Shown here one piece after another: positions 8,949-18,442 of a DNA stretch of 64,000 nucleotides. A program made the translations under genes and the position numbers. How positions within the stretch are numbered: position 1 is the first letter of the stretch; the number at the start of each line of letters is the position of its first letter. The notes under the pieces are model-generated. The model worked only from the letters and a program-made list of their open reading frames with translations. It had not been told where the DNA came from and did not search any database. The stretch comes from Salegentibacter sediminis (GTDB taxonomy: Bacteria; Bacteroidota; Bacteroidia; Flavobacteriales; Flavobacteriaceae): assembly GCF_002078605.1 (NCBI RefSeq), contig NZ_MSJR01000003.1, positions 1-64,000 of the forward strand, given 5' to 3'.

Positions 8949-11900
8949 ATGACCAATAAGTTCCCTGAATATAAAGGACTTGACTTACCCAAAGTAGCCG
9001 AGGAAATACTGGATTACTGGAAGGAGAACGATATTTTTGAAAAGAGCATAAGCACCCGCGAGGGGAAGGAGCCTTTCGTGTTTTTTGAAGGGCCACCTTC
9101 TGCAAATGGACTCCCGGGAATTCACCACGTGATGGCTCGTGCTATCAAAGATATTTTTTGTCGATATAAAACCCAAAAAGGCTACCAGGTAAAACGTAAG
9201 GCCGGTTGGGATACCCACGGTTTACCCGTAGAACTTGGAGTTGAAAAAGAATTGGGTATCACTAAAGAAGATATTGGCACCAAGATTTCCATAGAGAAAT
9301 ATAACGAAGCCTGTAAAAATGCGGTAATGCGTTACACCGATGTGTGGAACGAGCTTACCGAAAAAATAGGATACTGGGTAGATATGGAAAATCCATATAT
9401 CACCTACAAATCCAAGTATATGGAAACGGTTTGGTGGCTGCTTTCCGAAATTTATAAAAAAGGCCTTATCTATAAAGGTTACACCATCCAGCCGTATTCG
9501 CCAAAAGCGGGTACCGGTTTAAGTTCTCACGAACTCAACCAACCGGGAACTTACCAGGATGTTACCGATACCACAGTTACGGCGATGTTTAAAATCACCG
9601 ATTCCTCTAAAGCTTCGGTTGAAACAAACCTGGAAGGTGCGTTCTTAATCGCATGGACCACCACCCCGTGGACTTTGCCCTCAAACACTGCGCTTACGGT
9701 AGGGCCAAAAATCGAATATATTTCTGTAAAAACCTACAACCAGTACACTTTTGAACCAATTACGATTATAGTAGCAAAAGAACTTGCCAGAAAGCAATTC
9801 GACAAGAAGTTTAAGGAAGTTGAAACCGAAGAGGAGTTAAAAGCCTATGTGGAAGGCGATAAAAAGATCCCATTCTTAATGGGGGGAACTTTTACAGGAA
9901 AGGATCTTGTGGGGATAAAATTTGAGCAGTTGTTGCCGTATGCATTACCTGCAGAAAATCCTGAAAATGCGTTTCGTGTAATTTCGGGAGATTTTGTGAC
10001 TACAGAAGATGGTACCGGAATAGTGCATACTTCGCCAACTTTTGGTGCCGATGATGCGATGGTGGCAAAACAGGCCACACCACAAGTGCCGCCATTATTG
10101 GTGAAAGACGAAAACGGAAACCTTGTGCCGCTCGTGGATCTTCAGGGTAAATTCAGGCCAGAAATGGGAGAATTTGCCGGGAAATATGTGAAAAATGAAT
10201 ATTATGACGATGGGCAGGCGCCAGAGAAATCGGTAGATGTTGAAATAGCGATAAAACTCAAGGAAGAAAACCGTGCTTTTAAAGTAGAAAAATACGTTCA
10301 CAGCTATCCAAATTGCTGGAGAACCGATAAACCCATTTTATACTATCCCCTGGATTCCTGGTTCATAAAGGTAACCGAATTCAAGGACAGGATGTTCGAG
10401 TTAAATCAAACCATTAACTGGAAACCGAAATCTACCGGGGAAGGTCGTTTTGGAAACTGGCTGGCTAATGCCAACGACTGGAACCTATCACGCAGCCGAT
10501 ATTGGGGAATTCCTCTGCCTATTTGGAGAACCGAAGAAGGTAAGGAAGAGAAACTAATTGGCTCTATTGCTGAATTAAAGAAAGAAATGGCCAGGGCCGT
10601 AGAGGCCGGGTTTATGGATAAGGATATTTTTGAAGGTTTCCAGCCCGGAGATATAAGTGAAGAGAACTACGATTTGGTAGACCTTCACAAAAATGTGGTA
10701 GACCAGATCACGCTGGTTTCAGATTCAGGAAAACCAATGAAACGTGAAGCCGATTTGATAGATGTTTGGTTCGATTCCGGTTCTATGCCCTACTCGCAGT
10801 GGCACTATCCGTTTGAAAATAAAGAAAAAGTTGAAGGAGGTGAAAGAAAGGCCGATTTCATAGCCGAAGGGGTAGACCAAACGCGAGGTTGGTTTTATAC
10901 CTTGCACGCCATCGCTACGATGATCTTTGATGATGTGGCTTATAAAAATGTGGTTTCCAACGGACTTGTTTTAGATAAAAACGGACAAAAAATGTCCAAA
11001 CGTCTTGGAAATGCAGTAGATCCCTTCGAAACTTTGGCAGCTTTCGGGCCCGATGCTACTCGTTGGTACATGATCTCGAATGCAAATCCATGGGATAACC
11101 TGAAATTCGACATTGAGGGTATTGCTGAGGTGCGCCGTAAATTCTTCGGAACGCTTTACAATACCTATTCTTTCTTCACGCTCTATGCCAATATCGATAA
11201 CTTTAAATATGAAGAAGCCGATATACCTCTGGAAGAGAGACCGGAAATAGACCGCTGGATCCTTTCAGAATTGCATACCCTAATAGAAAAAGTAGATAAG
11301 TTCTACGCAGATTATGAGCCGACAAAAGCTACCCGGGCAATTTCAGAGTTTGTTCAGGAAAACCTGAGTAACTGGTTCGTACGATTAAGCCGAAGAAGAT
11401 TCTGGAAAGGCGATTATGAGCAGGATAAGATTTCGGCTTATCAAACCCTTTATGCCTGCCTGGAAACAGTGGCAAAATTAGGAGCTCCTGTGGCCCCATT
11501 CTTTATGGACAGGCTGTACAAAGACCTGAACCAGGCAACTCAGAAGGAAAGTTTTGAATCGGTGCATCTTGCTGATTTCCCGGTTTTTTATGATAAATTT
11601 GTTGATAAATCTTTGGAACGTAAAATGGAAAAGGCCCAAACCATCTCATCCCTGGTGCTTTCTCTGCGTAAAAAGGAAATGATCAAAGTAAGGCAACCGC
11701 TCCAAAGGGTAATGATCCCGGTGCTTGATGAGCAACAACGGGAAGAAATCCTGGCTGTGGAAGACCTTATAAAATCTGAAGTAAACGTAAAAGAATTACA
11801 GCTTATCGATGATGCATCCGGGGTCCTGGTGAAGCAGGTAAAACCTAATTTTAAGGTTCTCGGCCCCCGTTTTGGAAAGGATATGAAGCTGGTTGTCAGC

Positions 11901-12350
11901 AAGATAAATAGTCTAAATGCCACAGATATTACCACAATAGAGCGTGAGGGTAGTATCGATATTGAGGTTAACGAAAAAATGATTACTTTGGCCGCCGAAG
12001 AGGTGGAAATAACCTCCCAGGATATTGAAGGCTGGTTAGTTGCCAGCAGTGGTAATATTACAGTAGCCCTGGACGTTAGTATTTCTCCTGAGCTTAAAAA
12101 GGAAGGAGTAGCCCGGGAATTGGTAAACCGAATTCAGAACCTTAGAAAGGATTCCGGCTTTGAAGTTACCGATACCATAGATGTGACCCTACAAAAAGAC
12201 GGCATTGTCGAGGATGCCGTTAATGAAAATATAACCTATATCAAGAACGAAACATTAACTGCACACCTCGAAGTTGCAGCGGTGGTAGAAGAAGGTACAG
12301 ATGTAGCTTTTGATGACATTACCACTAAATTGTTTATTAAAAAACATTGA
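8949..12350 (+). CDS. ileS: Isoleucyl-tRNA synthetase
   Basis: This 1133-aa class I synthetase charges tRNA-Ile. The HIGH-type motif lies at residues 57-60 (GLPGIHH context) and KMSKR near residue 680. The editing domain with WTTTPWTLPSN lies between, and the anticodon-binding domain follows. The long C-terminal region marks the type 2 form also found in archaea and eukaryotes; type 2 enzymes are often less sensitive to mupirocin, an inference here. It starts an ileS to lspA cluster. The DksA-like gene begins 4 bases after its stop. Confidence 0.97.
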   Translation: MTNKFPEYKGLDLPKVAEEILDYWKENDIFEKSISTREGKEPFVFFEGPPSANGLPGIHHVMARAIKDIFCRYKTQKGYQVKRKAGWDTHGLPVELGVEKELGITKEDIGTKISIEKYNEACKNAVMRYTDVWNELTEKIGYWVDMENPYITYKSKYMETVWWLLSEIYKKGLIYKGYTIQPYSPKAGTGLSSHELNQPGTYQDVTDTTVTAMFKITDSSKASVETNLEGAFLIAWTTTPWTLPSNTALTVGPKIEYISVKTYNQYTFEPITIIVAKELARKQFDKKFKEVETEEELKAYVEGDKKIPFLMGGTFTGKDLVGIKFEQLLPYALPAENPENAFRVISGDFVTTEDGTGIVHTSPTFGADDAMVAKQATPQVPPLLVKDENGNLVPLVDLQGKFRPEMGEFAGKYVKNEYYDDGQAPEKSVDVEIAIKLKEENRAFKVEKYVHSYPNCWRTDKPILYYPLDSWFIKVTEFKDRMFELNQTINWKPKSTGEGRFGNWLANANDWNLSRSRYWGIPLPIWRTEEGKEEKLIGSIAELKKEMARAVEAGFMDKDIFEGFQPGDISEENYDLVDLHKNVVDQITLVSDSGKPMKREADLIDVWFDSGSMPYSQWHYPFENKEKVEGGERKADFIAEGVDQTRGWFYTLHAIATMIFDDVAYKNVVSNGLVLDKNGQKMSKRLGNAVDPFETLAAFGPDATRWYMISNANPWDNLKFDIEGIAEVRRKFFGTLYNTYSFFTLYANIDNFKYEEADIPLEERPEIDRWILSELHTLIEKVDKFYADYEPTKATRAISEFVQENLSNWFVRLSRRRFWKGDYEQDKISAYQTLYACLETVAKLGAPVAPFFMDRLYKDLNQATQKESFESVHLADFPVFYDKFVDKSLERKMEKAQTISSLVLSLRKKEMIKVRQPLQRVMIPVLDEQQREEILAVEDLIKSEVNVKELQLIDDASGVLVKQVKPNFKVLGPRFGKDMKLVVSKINSLNATDITTIEREGSIDIEVNEKMITLAAEEVEITSQDIEGWLVASSGNITVALDVSISPELKKEGVARELVNRIQNLRKDSGFEVTDTIDVTLQKDGIVEDAVNENITYIKNETLTAHLEVAAVVEEGTDVAFDDITTKLFIKKH

Positions 12351-12354
12351 GCTT

Positions 12355-12738
12355 ATGTCTGCAGAAGTTAAAGAACGTTACAATGACGCTGATTTGGCGG
12401 AATTTAAGGCCATTATCTTAAAAAAGATCGAGAAGGCCCAGGAACAGTTGGAAATTTACGAAAATGCTTATAAAAATGACGGGAATAACGGCACCGACGA
12501 TACTTCTCCCACTTTTAAAGCTTTTGAAGAAGGAAGTGAAACGATGAGTAAAGAAGCCAATTCACAGTTGGCCATTCGTCAGGAGAAGTTCATCAGGGAT
12601 CTTAAAAATGCTTTATTGCGTATTGAGAACAAAACCTATGGGATTTGTAGAGTAACCGGCAAATTAATAGCCAAAGAACGCCTTAAACTTGTGCCACATG
12701 CTACTTTAAGCATTGAGGCTAAGAATATGCAGCGCTAA
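12355..12738 (+). CDS. DksA/TraR-family protein with degenerate zinc finger
   Basis: This 127-aa protein starts at the ATG at 12355 (MSAEVKERY), 4 bases after ileS. A farther upstream start would lie inside ileS. It has a long helical hairpin and then a DksA-like C-terminal finger (YGICRVTGKLIAKERL), but only one of the four zinc-binding cysteines remains. This variant is common in Bacteroidota. DksA proteins enter the RNA polymerase secondary channel and, with ppGpp, change promoter choice; whether this form does so is not known. It sits in the ileS-lspA cluster and is followed by a hairpin. Confidence 0.85.
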   Translation: MSAEVKERYNDADLAEFKAIILKKIEKAQEQLEIYENAYKNDGNNGTDDTSPTFKAFEEGSETMSKEANSQLAIRQEKFIRDLKNALLRIENKTYGICRVTGKLIAKERLKLVPHATLSIEAKNMQR

Positions 12739-12759
12739 AACCACAATAAATAAATAAAG

Positions 12760-12804
12760 AAACGCTCTTTTTGAAAATATTCAAAGGGAGCGTTTTGCTT
12801 TTTT
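12760..12804 (+). terminator. Terminator or attenuator after the DksA-like gene
   Basis: The arm from 12760 (AAACGCTC, then TTTTTGAA) pairs with TCAAAGGGAGCGTTT (12781-12795) across a short loop with small mismatches. T-rich sequence follows to 12804. The next gene's ATG is at 12807, so the hairpin occupies the space where its leader would be. Confidence 0.75.
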
Positions 12805-12806
12805 GA

Positions 12807-13430
12807 ATGCTAAAGAACCTTTCAATACTACTTTCTCTATTTTTTAGTCTTTCTCTGTTTGGGCAGAAGGAAACGCTGGAAAGCATTGAAGCAAAATCTG
12901 TAGAAGCGATCCAGATTTTTGCTGATGAGGTATATAGCATTAACATTGAAACTTATGAAGGTTCTGAAATCCTTATCGCCACTCATTCAGAAGGGGAATA
13001 TTATAACCAGATAAGGCTCAATACCGAGATTAAGAATAAAAAGCTAATTCTCAGCACCAAATATCCTGAAGCGCTTTCCGGGGGCTATGATAAATTGAGT
13101 GCCCACAAGGTTTTCTCTTTAGACCTGCAGTTAAAAATACCTGCGGGCTTAAGGCTGTATGTTGAATCAAACCTGGCCTCGGTGACCGCAGCCGGAGAAT
13201 TTGAATTTTTGGAGCTTAGGCTCAACCAGGGATTTTGTGAACTTATAAATTTCAGCGGAAATGGTAATGTGCAAACCATTATGGGAAATATTTCAGTGGA
13301 AACCCGGAATACCCGCGTTGAAGCGGAATCCCGAAATGGAAAGCTGAATTTGCCCTTAGCTAACAAAGGCGGGAAACTTCTGAAGTTGTCTTCGGTGAAT
13401 GGTGATATTAGCCTGCGAAAAACTAAATAA
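12807..13430 (+). CDS. Secreted DUF4097-like beta-helical protein
   Basis: This 207-aa protein has a clear signal peptide (residues 1-19, ending LFGQ). The rest is made of regular short beta repeats (for example NGDISLRK and GNISVETRN), like the DUF4097 putative adhesin fold. No catalytic motif is visible. It lies between the DksA-like gene and lspA. The ATG at 12807 is fixed by the signal peptide, yet it directly follows a hairpin and T-run, so the gene depends on read-through or on a leaderless start. Function is unknown. Confidence 0.65.
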   Translation: MLKNLSILLSLFFSLSLFGQKETLESIEAKSVEAIQIFADEVYSINIETYEGSEILIATHSEGEYYNQIRLNTEIKNKKLILSTKYPEALSGGYDKLSAHKVFSLDLQLKIPAGLRLYVESNLASVTAAGEFEFLELRLNQGFCELINFSGNGNVQTIMGNISVETRNTRVEAESRNGKLNLPLANKGGKLLKLSSVNGDISLRKTK

Positions 13431-13436
13431 TAATTG

Positions 13437-13444
13437 TATTTTTG
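13437..13444 (+). promoter_or_regulatory. Candidate -7 box upstream of lspA
   Basis: TATTTTTG matches TAnnTTTG and lies 26 bases before the lspA ATG. No convincing -33 TTG was found at the usual distance. Confidence 0.35.
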
Positions 13445-13470
13445 ATGCGTTTATAATGCAATAGCTATAC

Positions 13471-14091
13471 ATGTCCTTAAAAAAAGCCGGAATAATTATA
13501 TTACTGATCCTCATTATCGATCAGATTTCCAAATTCTATATTAAAACAAATTTTGCCCTTGGCGATGAAATAAGAGTCTTTGAATGGTTCAGAATTTTAT
13601 TCGTAGAGAATGAAGGAATGGCCTGGGGAGCGAAAATCCCCGGTTCTTACGGGAAACTTGCGTTAACGCTCTTTAGACTGGCAGCAATTGTGGGCATAGG
13701 CTACTGGCTCTGGGATTCAGTAAGGAAAAATGGCTCAAAGATTCTTATTATTTCTATCGCCCTGATTTTTGCCGGGGCAATGGGCAACATCATAGATTCG
13801 GTTTTCTACGGAATTATCTTTAACGACAGTTATGGCCATATAGCAAGCTTTTTGCCGGAGGGAGGAGGCTACGGCACGCTTTTTCATGGAAAGGTGGTTG
13901 ATATGCTTTATTTCCCGTTATGGCAGGGTAATTTACCGGAATGGATTCCGTTTTGGGGCGGTAATTATTTCACCTTTTTTGAACCAGTCTTTAATATAGC
14001 CGATTCTGCAATTAGTGTAGGGGTGGCTCTATTGTTATTATTCAATAAAAAGGCATTTCCACCAGAAGAAGAAACTTCAGAAAAGAACTAA
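13471..14091 (+). CDS. lspA: Lipoprotein signal peptidase (signal peptidase II)
   Basis: This 206-aa inner membrane aspartyl protease has four predicted transmembrane segments and cleaves prolipoproteins before the lipidated cysteine. The catalytic aspartates are Asp109 in GNIIDSVFYG and Asp178 in FNIADSAISVG. It is longer than the E. coli enzyme because of an insertion at about residues 118-140, as is common in Bacteroidota. It serves the many lipoproteins encoded in this window, such as SusD and the DUF1080 proteins. Its 3' end overlaps the convergent receiver gene by 4 bases. Confidence 0.95.
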   Translation: MSLKKAGIIILLILIIDQISKFYIKTNFALGDEIRVFEWFRILFVENEGMAWGAKIPGSYGKLALTLFRLAAIVGIGYWLWDSVRKNGSKILIISIALIFAGAMGNIIDSVFYGIIFNDSYGHIASFLPEGGGYGTLFHGKVVDMLYFPLWQGNLPEWIPFWGGNYFTFFEPVFNIADSAISVGVALLLLFNKKAFPPEEETSEKN

Positions 14092-14504
14092 GCTGCGTTA
14101 TTCTTTTCAAAGATTTTCTCGAACTTTTTCAACTCAATTGGTTTGATCAAATAATCGGTGACCATATTGAATGATTTCGCTCTTTCAAGATCGCGAGGAT
14201 CTATAGATGAACTCACCACGTAAAGGGTAATTTTCTTTTCGAAATTGTTCTTGATCTTGATGAATTCACTTAGAAATTCCCAACCATCCATCACCGGCAT
14301 ATTAAGGTCGAGGAAAATAATATCGGGAAGTTTATCCTCGGTCATATTGCCCATAATTAATTGAAAATAGTCGAGTGCCTCTTTTCCGTTTTTGAAGATT
14401 AGCAGGTTTTCAGACAGCTTCTTGATCTCGATAATCTTTCGTACCAGGTTAACGTATATTTTATCATCATCAATAATACACGCTAATTCTACTTTTTGCC
14501 CCAT
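14088..14504 (-). CDS. Single-domain response regulator (CheY-like)
   Basis: This 138-aa protein is a receiver domain with nothing attached. The acidic pocket is Asp12-Asp14, the phosphoacceptor is Asp66 in FLDLNMPVMDGWEF, the conserved Ser/Thr lies near residues 98-100 and the lysine is Lys121 in LIKPIE. It lies 10 bases downstream of the PAS histidine kinase gene and is almost certainly its partner or a phosphate sink. With no DNA-binding domain, output must go through protein contact. Confidence 0.9.
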   Translation of the reverse strand: MGQKVELACIIDDDKIYVNLVRKIIEIKKLSENLLIFKNGKEALDYFQLIMGNMTEDKLPDIIFLDLNMPVMDGWEFLSEFIKIKNNFEKKITLYVVSSSIDPRDLERAKSFNMVTDYLIKPIELKKFEKIFEKNNAA

Positions 14505-14514
14505 GAGAATTAGT

Positions 14515-15963
14515 TTAAAATTTAATCTTAAAAGTGGTGCCTACATCTACGGTGCTGGTTACAGAAATTGAACCTCCCAATGTTTCCACCTGATTTTTGG
14601 TGATAAACAGGCCAATTCCTTTTGCTTCCGGATTGCTGTGGAATGTTTTGTACATTCCAAACATTTTGTCGCCGTACTGATCCAGGTCTATGCCCATCCC
14701 GTTATCGCTAATCTCAAGATACTCCTTGTCATTCTCGATGTAGGTTTGTATATAAATCACCGGTTTTCTCCCCGGATGTTTATATTTTATGGCATTCGTG
14801 ATTAAATTTAGTAAAATACTTTCAAGATACTCAGAGATATAACTAATTTCTTCAAGAGCGTTAAATTCAGCTACGATTTTTGCATTTTCCCGATTAATCA
14901 GAGAGGAAGTTGAAGCCATTACCCCACTTAATGCATCTTCAAATTTAATGATTCGCCTGTTTTTACTAAGTAGGCTTTGTTTATTTACAATTTCATTTAA
15001 TTGTGAAATAGCTGTATCCAGATTATCTGCTATGTCTACTACATTGGGAAGCAGTTCCAGTTTGTCGGCTTCGGTTTTGGCTTCCTTTAATAATTCTACA
15101 ATAAGACTTAGGTTGCTGCTGTGAGATCGTAAATGATGAGAAACGACATGGGCAAAATTAAATAGTCTTGAATTCTGTGTGGCGATAATATCCAGGGAAT
15201 TTTGAAGATTGAGCTCGTTGGTCTTATTCTCATCGATATCCTGGTAAACCCCGCGAATTCCAATTATTTCCTGTTCTTCGTTATAAACAGGTTTTCCGGT
15301 GGCTCTTACCCAAAACTCCTTATTATGGAGGCTAAGCATTTTCAGCTCTATTTTAAACGGAATCCCGTATTTTTCACATTTTTCGAACGAAGATAGTACC
15401 CTTTGATGATGCTCGGGCGCATAAAATTTCAAACGCTCCTCGTATGCCGGTTGATAATCGATGGGACAATTCACGATCTTTTTAGTAACATTATCCCAAT
15501 AAATATTCTTGTGCAAAGTATCTACATACCACCCACCGGTTGAAGTCATCTCGGCGGTTTCGTGGTAGTAAAAGAAATTTTCTTCAATGGTGTATTGATC
15601 GCGTTTTGCCTGATGAATATTAACAAACAAAAGCACGGCGGTTTCCCGGTTGCTGTGGTCTTTGTTCTTTAAATTACGACATTCAAACCAGCGGTATTTA
15701 CCGTTGTTCAGTTTCAGTTTTAATTCCAGGCTAAAAGGTTCATTCTGGGAAGTAAGTTTATCAAAATACAGCCTGAAATCGTAGCGATAATCGGGGTGAA
15801 GAATTTCCTTTAGAAAATATTCAAAAGGCTCGTTGGTGCCGGGTTTACCTACCAGGGCACTAAAATGATCAGACCAGCTAAGCTTTTTGCTGAAAAGGTT
15901 GACCTTCCAGTAGGCAATATCAAAATCTTCAAGAATACTGTTTAACTGAAGGTCGTTTAGCAT
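14515..15963 (-). CDS. Cytoplasmic PAS-domain sensor histidine kinase
   Basis: This 482-aa kinase has two or three PAS folds (about residues 10-120 and 135-250), a dimerisation helix with His276 in VVSHHLRSH as the likely phosphoacceptor, and a C-terminal HATPase domain. The HATPase has the N-box LITNAIKYKH and the G-boxes DNGMGID and GIGLFITK. No transmembrane segment or signal peptide is seen, so the signal is intracellular. It is co-transcribed with the receiver protein downstream. This kinase architecture is frequent in Flavobacteriia; the ligand is unknown. Confidence 0.9.
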   Translation of the reverse strand: MLNDLQLNSILEDFDIAYWKVNLFSKKLSWSDHFSALVGKPGTNEPFEYFLKEILHPDYRYDFRLYFDKLTSQNEPFSLELKLKLNNGKYRWFECRNLKNKDHSNRETAVLLFVNIHQAKRDQYTIEENFFYYHETAEMTSTGGWYVDTLHKNIYWDNVTKKIVNCPIDYQPAYEERLKFYAPEHHQRVLSSFEKCEKYGIPFKIELKMLSLHNKEFWVRATGKPVYNEEQEIIGIRGVYQDIDENKTNELNLQNSLDIIATQNSRLFNFAHVVSHHLRSHSSNLSLIVELLKEAKTEADKLELLPNVVDIADNLDTAISQLNEIVNKQSLLSKNRRIIKFEDALSGVMASTSSLINRENAKIVAEFNALEEISYISEYLESILLNLITNAIKYKHPGRKPVIYIQTYIENDKEYLEISDNGMGIDLDQYGDKMFGMYKTFHSNPEAKGIGLFITKNQVETLGGSISVTSTVDVGTTFKIKF

Positions 15964-16020
15964 CTGGCCGGTTAGTTTACCTAAAAGTAATAGAATGTTC
16001 TATTACTTACAAATAAATAC

Positions 16021-16590
16021 CTAATTTTTAAACTGATAGACCTTGTTGGGGGTTACGCAATAATCCAGTGCCACATCGGTATCATAGATCTCTTTAATCT
16101 CTTCTTCAGCTTCAAAAAAAGAAAGGCCAATCTTAATGACGTCAGGTTTACAGGAAGCGAGAAACTGGTCGTAATAACCTTTTCCGTAGCCTATGCGGTG
16201 GCCGTTTTTATCAAAAGCTAGCAGGGGTACAAAGACGAGATCAAGTTTTTTAGGAGCAATCTCAATGCCGCCAACGGGTTCAGGAATATTCAAGCTATTC
16301 TTTTTAATAGCAGTATTATCCGTTAAAAGAAAATGCTTCAATTGATGCTTTTTAATATCGGTTTTTGAAACCACCACATTTTTATCTTTCCCTTGCAGAA
16401 TATGAAGGGTGTATTCGGTATTAATTTCTTTTTGTTCGGCAATACTTAAAAAAAGGTGATAGAACTCGAGGTCCCAAATTTTAAGCTGCAGAAGATTATT
16501 GGCAATTTTCAAACTTAGCTCTTCAATTTCTTCTTCGGAAAGCTTTAAACGTAATTCTTTGTATTTTCTTCGAAGCTCACTTTTATTCAT
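16021..16590 (-). CDS. 5-formyltetrahydrofolate cyclo-ligase
   Basis: This 189-aa protein is taken from the ATG at 16590 (MNKSELRRKYKELR). The frame stays open a further 12 codons, but the chosen start matches the family and gives a short overlap with the upstream gene. The ATP-binding GYGKGYYDQFL motif near residue 135 and the N-terminal basic helix identify the enzyme. It converts 5-formyl-THF to 5,10-methenyl-THF, returning stored folate to use. The last eight bases of the upstream deacylase gene overlap its start, which suggests translational coupling. Confidence 0.93.
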   Translation of the reverse strand: MNKSELRRKYKELRLKLSEEEIEELSLKIANNLLQLKIWDLEFYHLFLSIAEQKEINTEYTLHILQGKDKNVVVSKTDIKKHQLKHFLLTDNTAIKKNSLNIPEPVGGIEIAPKKLDLVFVPLLAFDKNGHRIGYGKGYYDQFLASCKPDVIKIGLSFFEAEEEIKEIYDTDVALDYCVTPNKVYQFKN

Positions 16591-17566
16591 CTTCTTTCTT
16601 TGGTAATGAAATATGAAAAATTGCATCTCCCTGGTAAACTATAGGTGATTCGTTCACATTGAGAATATAACCAGTGTTAGATGCCTTTACTTTATGCCTG
16701 AACTTTCCGTATGGATCGGTAATAGTACCAATAAATTCGCCTTTTTCCACGTGTTTTCCGCAGGGAATTTTCACATGAAGGAGGCCGCTGTATTTCGCGC
16801 GCATCCAGAAACTATTTTCGATTAAAACCGTTTGGGTGACCGCATCGGGATATTCAAATTTAGGATTTAGCATTTCCAGATGGCTAAGAATACGCATGGT
16901 ACCTTCCACACCATGCCTGGCAATTTCTTTATCACTGGATTTAGATTTGCCTCCTTCATATAACAACACCGGGATTCCCAGTTTTGAACAGGTTTCCCTA
17001 AAAGATTTGGTGATGGTTTTAGACTGCATAGTGAAGGGCGCATTAAAGATATGGCTGTATTTTACGCTTTGATCATCTGCTTGCTTCACCCTTATTTGTG
17101 GGGCATTAAACCGGCTTGCACCACCTGTGTGGAAATCAAGACAAAAATTGGCTACAGGGAGTATTTTTTTGACGAACTGGTAAGCAAATCTGCTGGCCAG
17201 GGAACCATGTTTGGTGCCGGGAAACATTCGGTTAAGGTCTCTGCCATCCGGAAATTCACGACTTAAATTAAGAAAGCCAAAAATATTCACTACCGGGATG
17301 CAAATAATGGTCCCTTTCTGGGGTTTATTGATACCTTTAGAGATCACCTGTCTAACTACTTCTATCCCGTTGATCTCATCTCCGTGTATACCTGCAGTAA
17401 GCAGAACAACCGGGCCGGGTTTTTTAGCGCGTTCAATAATAACAGGTACATCTACCGAATTGGTGGTGTAGAGTTTAGCCATATTGAAATTGATGGTGGC
17501 ACTCTTCCCAGGTAAAACCTTTTCACCCAGAATCTCCAGAACATTATCTTCGGTTATTCTTGGCAT
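16583..17566 (-). CDS. Succinylglutamate desuccinylase/aspartoacylase-family deacylase
   Basis: This 327-aa zinc carboxypeptidase-fold (M14-like) protein has its metal ligands in place: His61 and Glu64 in GIHGDEINGIE and His146 in LDFHTGG. The substrate loop GRDLNRMFPG is typical of the family. A C-terminal beta domain follows. Enzymes of this type cleave amide bonds to N-acyl-amino acids or glutamate. Here it sits 3 bases after rimK and behind a retropepsin-like gene, a pairing also seen in Proteobacteria. A role in trimming or recycling RimK-added glutamate is possible but is inference. Confidence 0.88.
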   Translation of the reverse strand: MPRITEDNVLEILGEKVLPGKSATINFNMAKLYTTNSVDVPVIIERAKKPGPVVLLTAGIHGDEINGIEVVRQVISKGINKPQKGTIICIPVVNIFGFLNLSREFPDGRDLNRMFPGTKHGSLASRFAYQFVKKILPVANFCLDFHTGGASRFNAPQIRVKQADDQSVKYSHIFNAPFTMQSKTITKSFRETCSKLGIPVLLYEGGKSKSSDKEIARHGVEGTMRILSHLEMLNPKFEYPDAVTQTVLIENSFWMRAKYSGLLHVKIPCGKHVEKGEFIGTITDPYGKFRHKVKASNTGYILNVNESPIVYQGDAIFHISLPKKEDE

Positions 17567-17569
17567 ATT

Positions 17570-18442
17570 TTATACATTCCTTTCTATATACCTAATTATG
17601 GATTTAGCAATGTCTTTGCCGGTGGCTTCTTCAATTCCTTCCAGACCCGGAGAGGAATTAACCTCCAAAATTAAGGGCCCACGGGCACTCTGAAGCATAT
17701 CTACCCCGGCCACTCCCAGGCTCATTGCCCTGGCAGCTTTAATCGCAGCATTTTCTTCCTCATCGCTTAGCTGAATTACAGAGGCTGAACCTCCACGGTG
17801 CAGGTTTGATCGAAACTCTCCTTCCTTACCCTGGCGTTTCATCGCGCCAACTACGTGCCCGTCTACCACGAAGGCACGGATGTCTGCGCCACCGGCTTCT
17901 TTAATAAATTCCTGAACAATTACCCTGGCTTGTAAACCATTAAAAGCCTCGATAACCGATTCCGCAGCATTTTTAGTTTCAGCCAGTACTACTCCCAGGC
18001 CCTGAGTTCCTTCCAGTAACTTTATGATTAAAGGCGCACCACCCACATGTTCTATTACTTCATGAACGTCCTTGGAGTAATTGGTGAAAACGGTTTTCGG
18101 GAGACCGAGCCTGGCACGGGAAAGCACCTGCAGGCTTCTTAGTTTATCCCGGCTTCTAACCAGGGCCTGAGATTCTGTTGTGGTGAAAACACCCATCATT
18201 TCAAATTGTCGCACCACGGCTGTACCATAGAAAGTAACTGAAGCTCCAATTCTGGGAATTACCGCATCGGTCCCCTCAATCATCTTTCCTTTGTAAAAAA
18301 TGGAAGGTTTTCTTTTCTCGATCACCAGATCACACTTTAATGGATCTATGACCTCCACTTCATGCTGTCTTTTTTTTGCGGCTTCTACGAGTCTCTGGGT
18401 TGAATATAAATGACTATTCCTGGATAGGATTTTTATTTTCAT
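17570..18442 (-). CDS. rimK: RimK-type ATP-grasp glutamate ligase
   Basis: This 290-aa ATP-grasp protein matches RimK along its length. It has the N-terminal domain with [12 protein letters not shown], the ATP loop around [10 protein letters not shown], and the metal site [13 protein letters not shown] near the C-terminus. RimK adds glutamate residues to the C-terminus of ribosomal protein S6 and can also make poly-glutamate. The start at 18442 lies 29 bases inside the upstream protease gene, so the two are translationally linked. The true substrate here is not shown. Confidence 0.9.
   Translation of the reverse strand: MKIKILSRNSHLYSTQRLVEAAKKRQHEVEVIDPLKCDLVIEKRKPSIFYKGKMIEGTDAVIPRIGASVTFYGTAVVRQFEMMGVFTTTESQALVRSRDKLRSLQVLSRARLGLPKTVFTNYSKDVHEVIEHVGGAPLIIKLLEGTQGLGVVLAETKNAAESVIEAFNGLQARVIVQEFIKEAGGADIRAFVVDGHVVGAMKRQGKEGEFRSNLHRGGSASVIQLSDEEENAAIKAARAMSLGVAGVDMLQSARGPLILEVNSSPGLEGIEEATGKDIAKSIIRYIERNV

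Noticed and set aside
15202-15396. 64-codon plus-strand frame
   Set aside because: It lies antisense within the PAS histidine kinase gene and has no family likeness or start signals.
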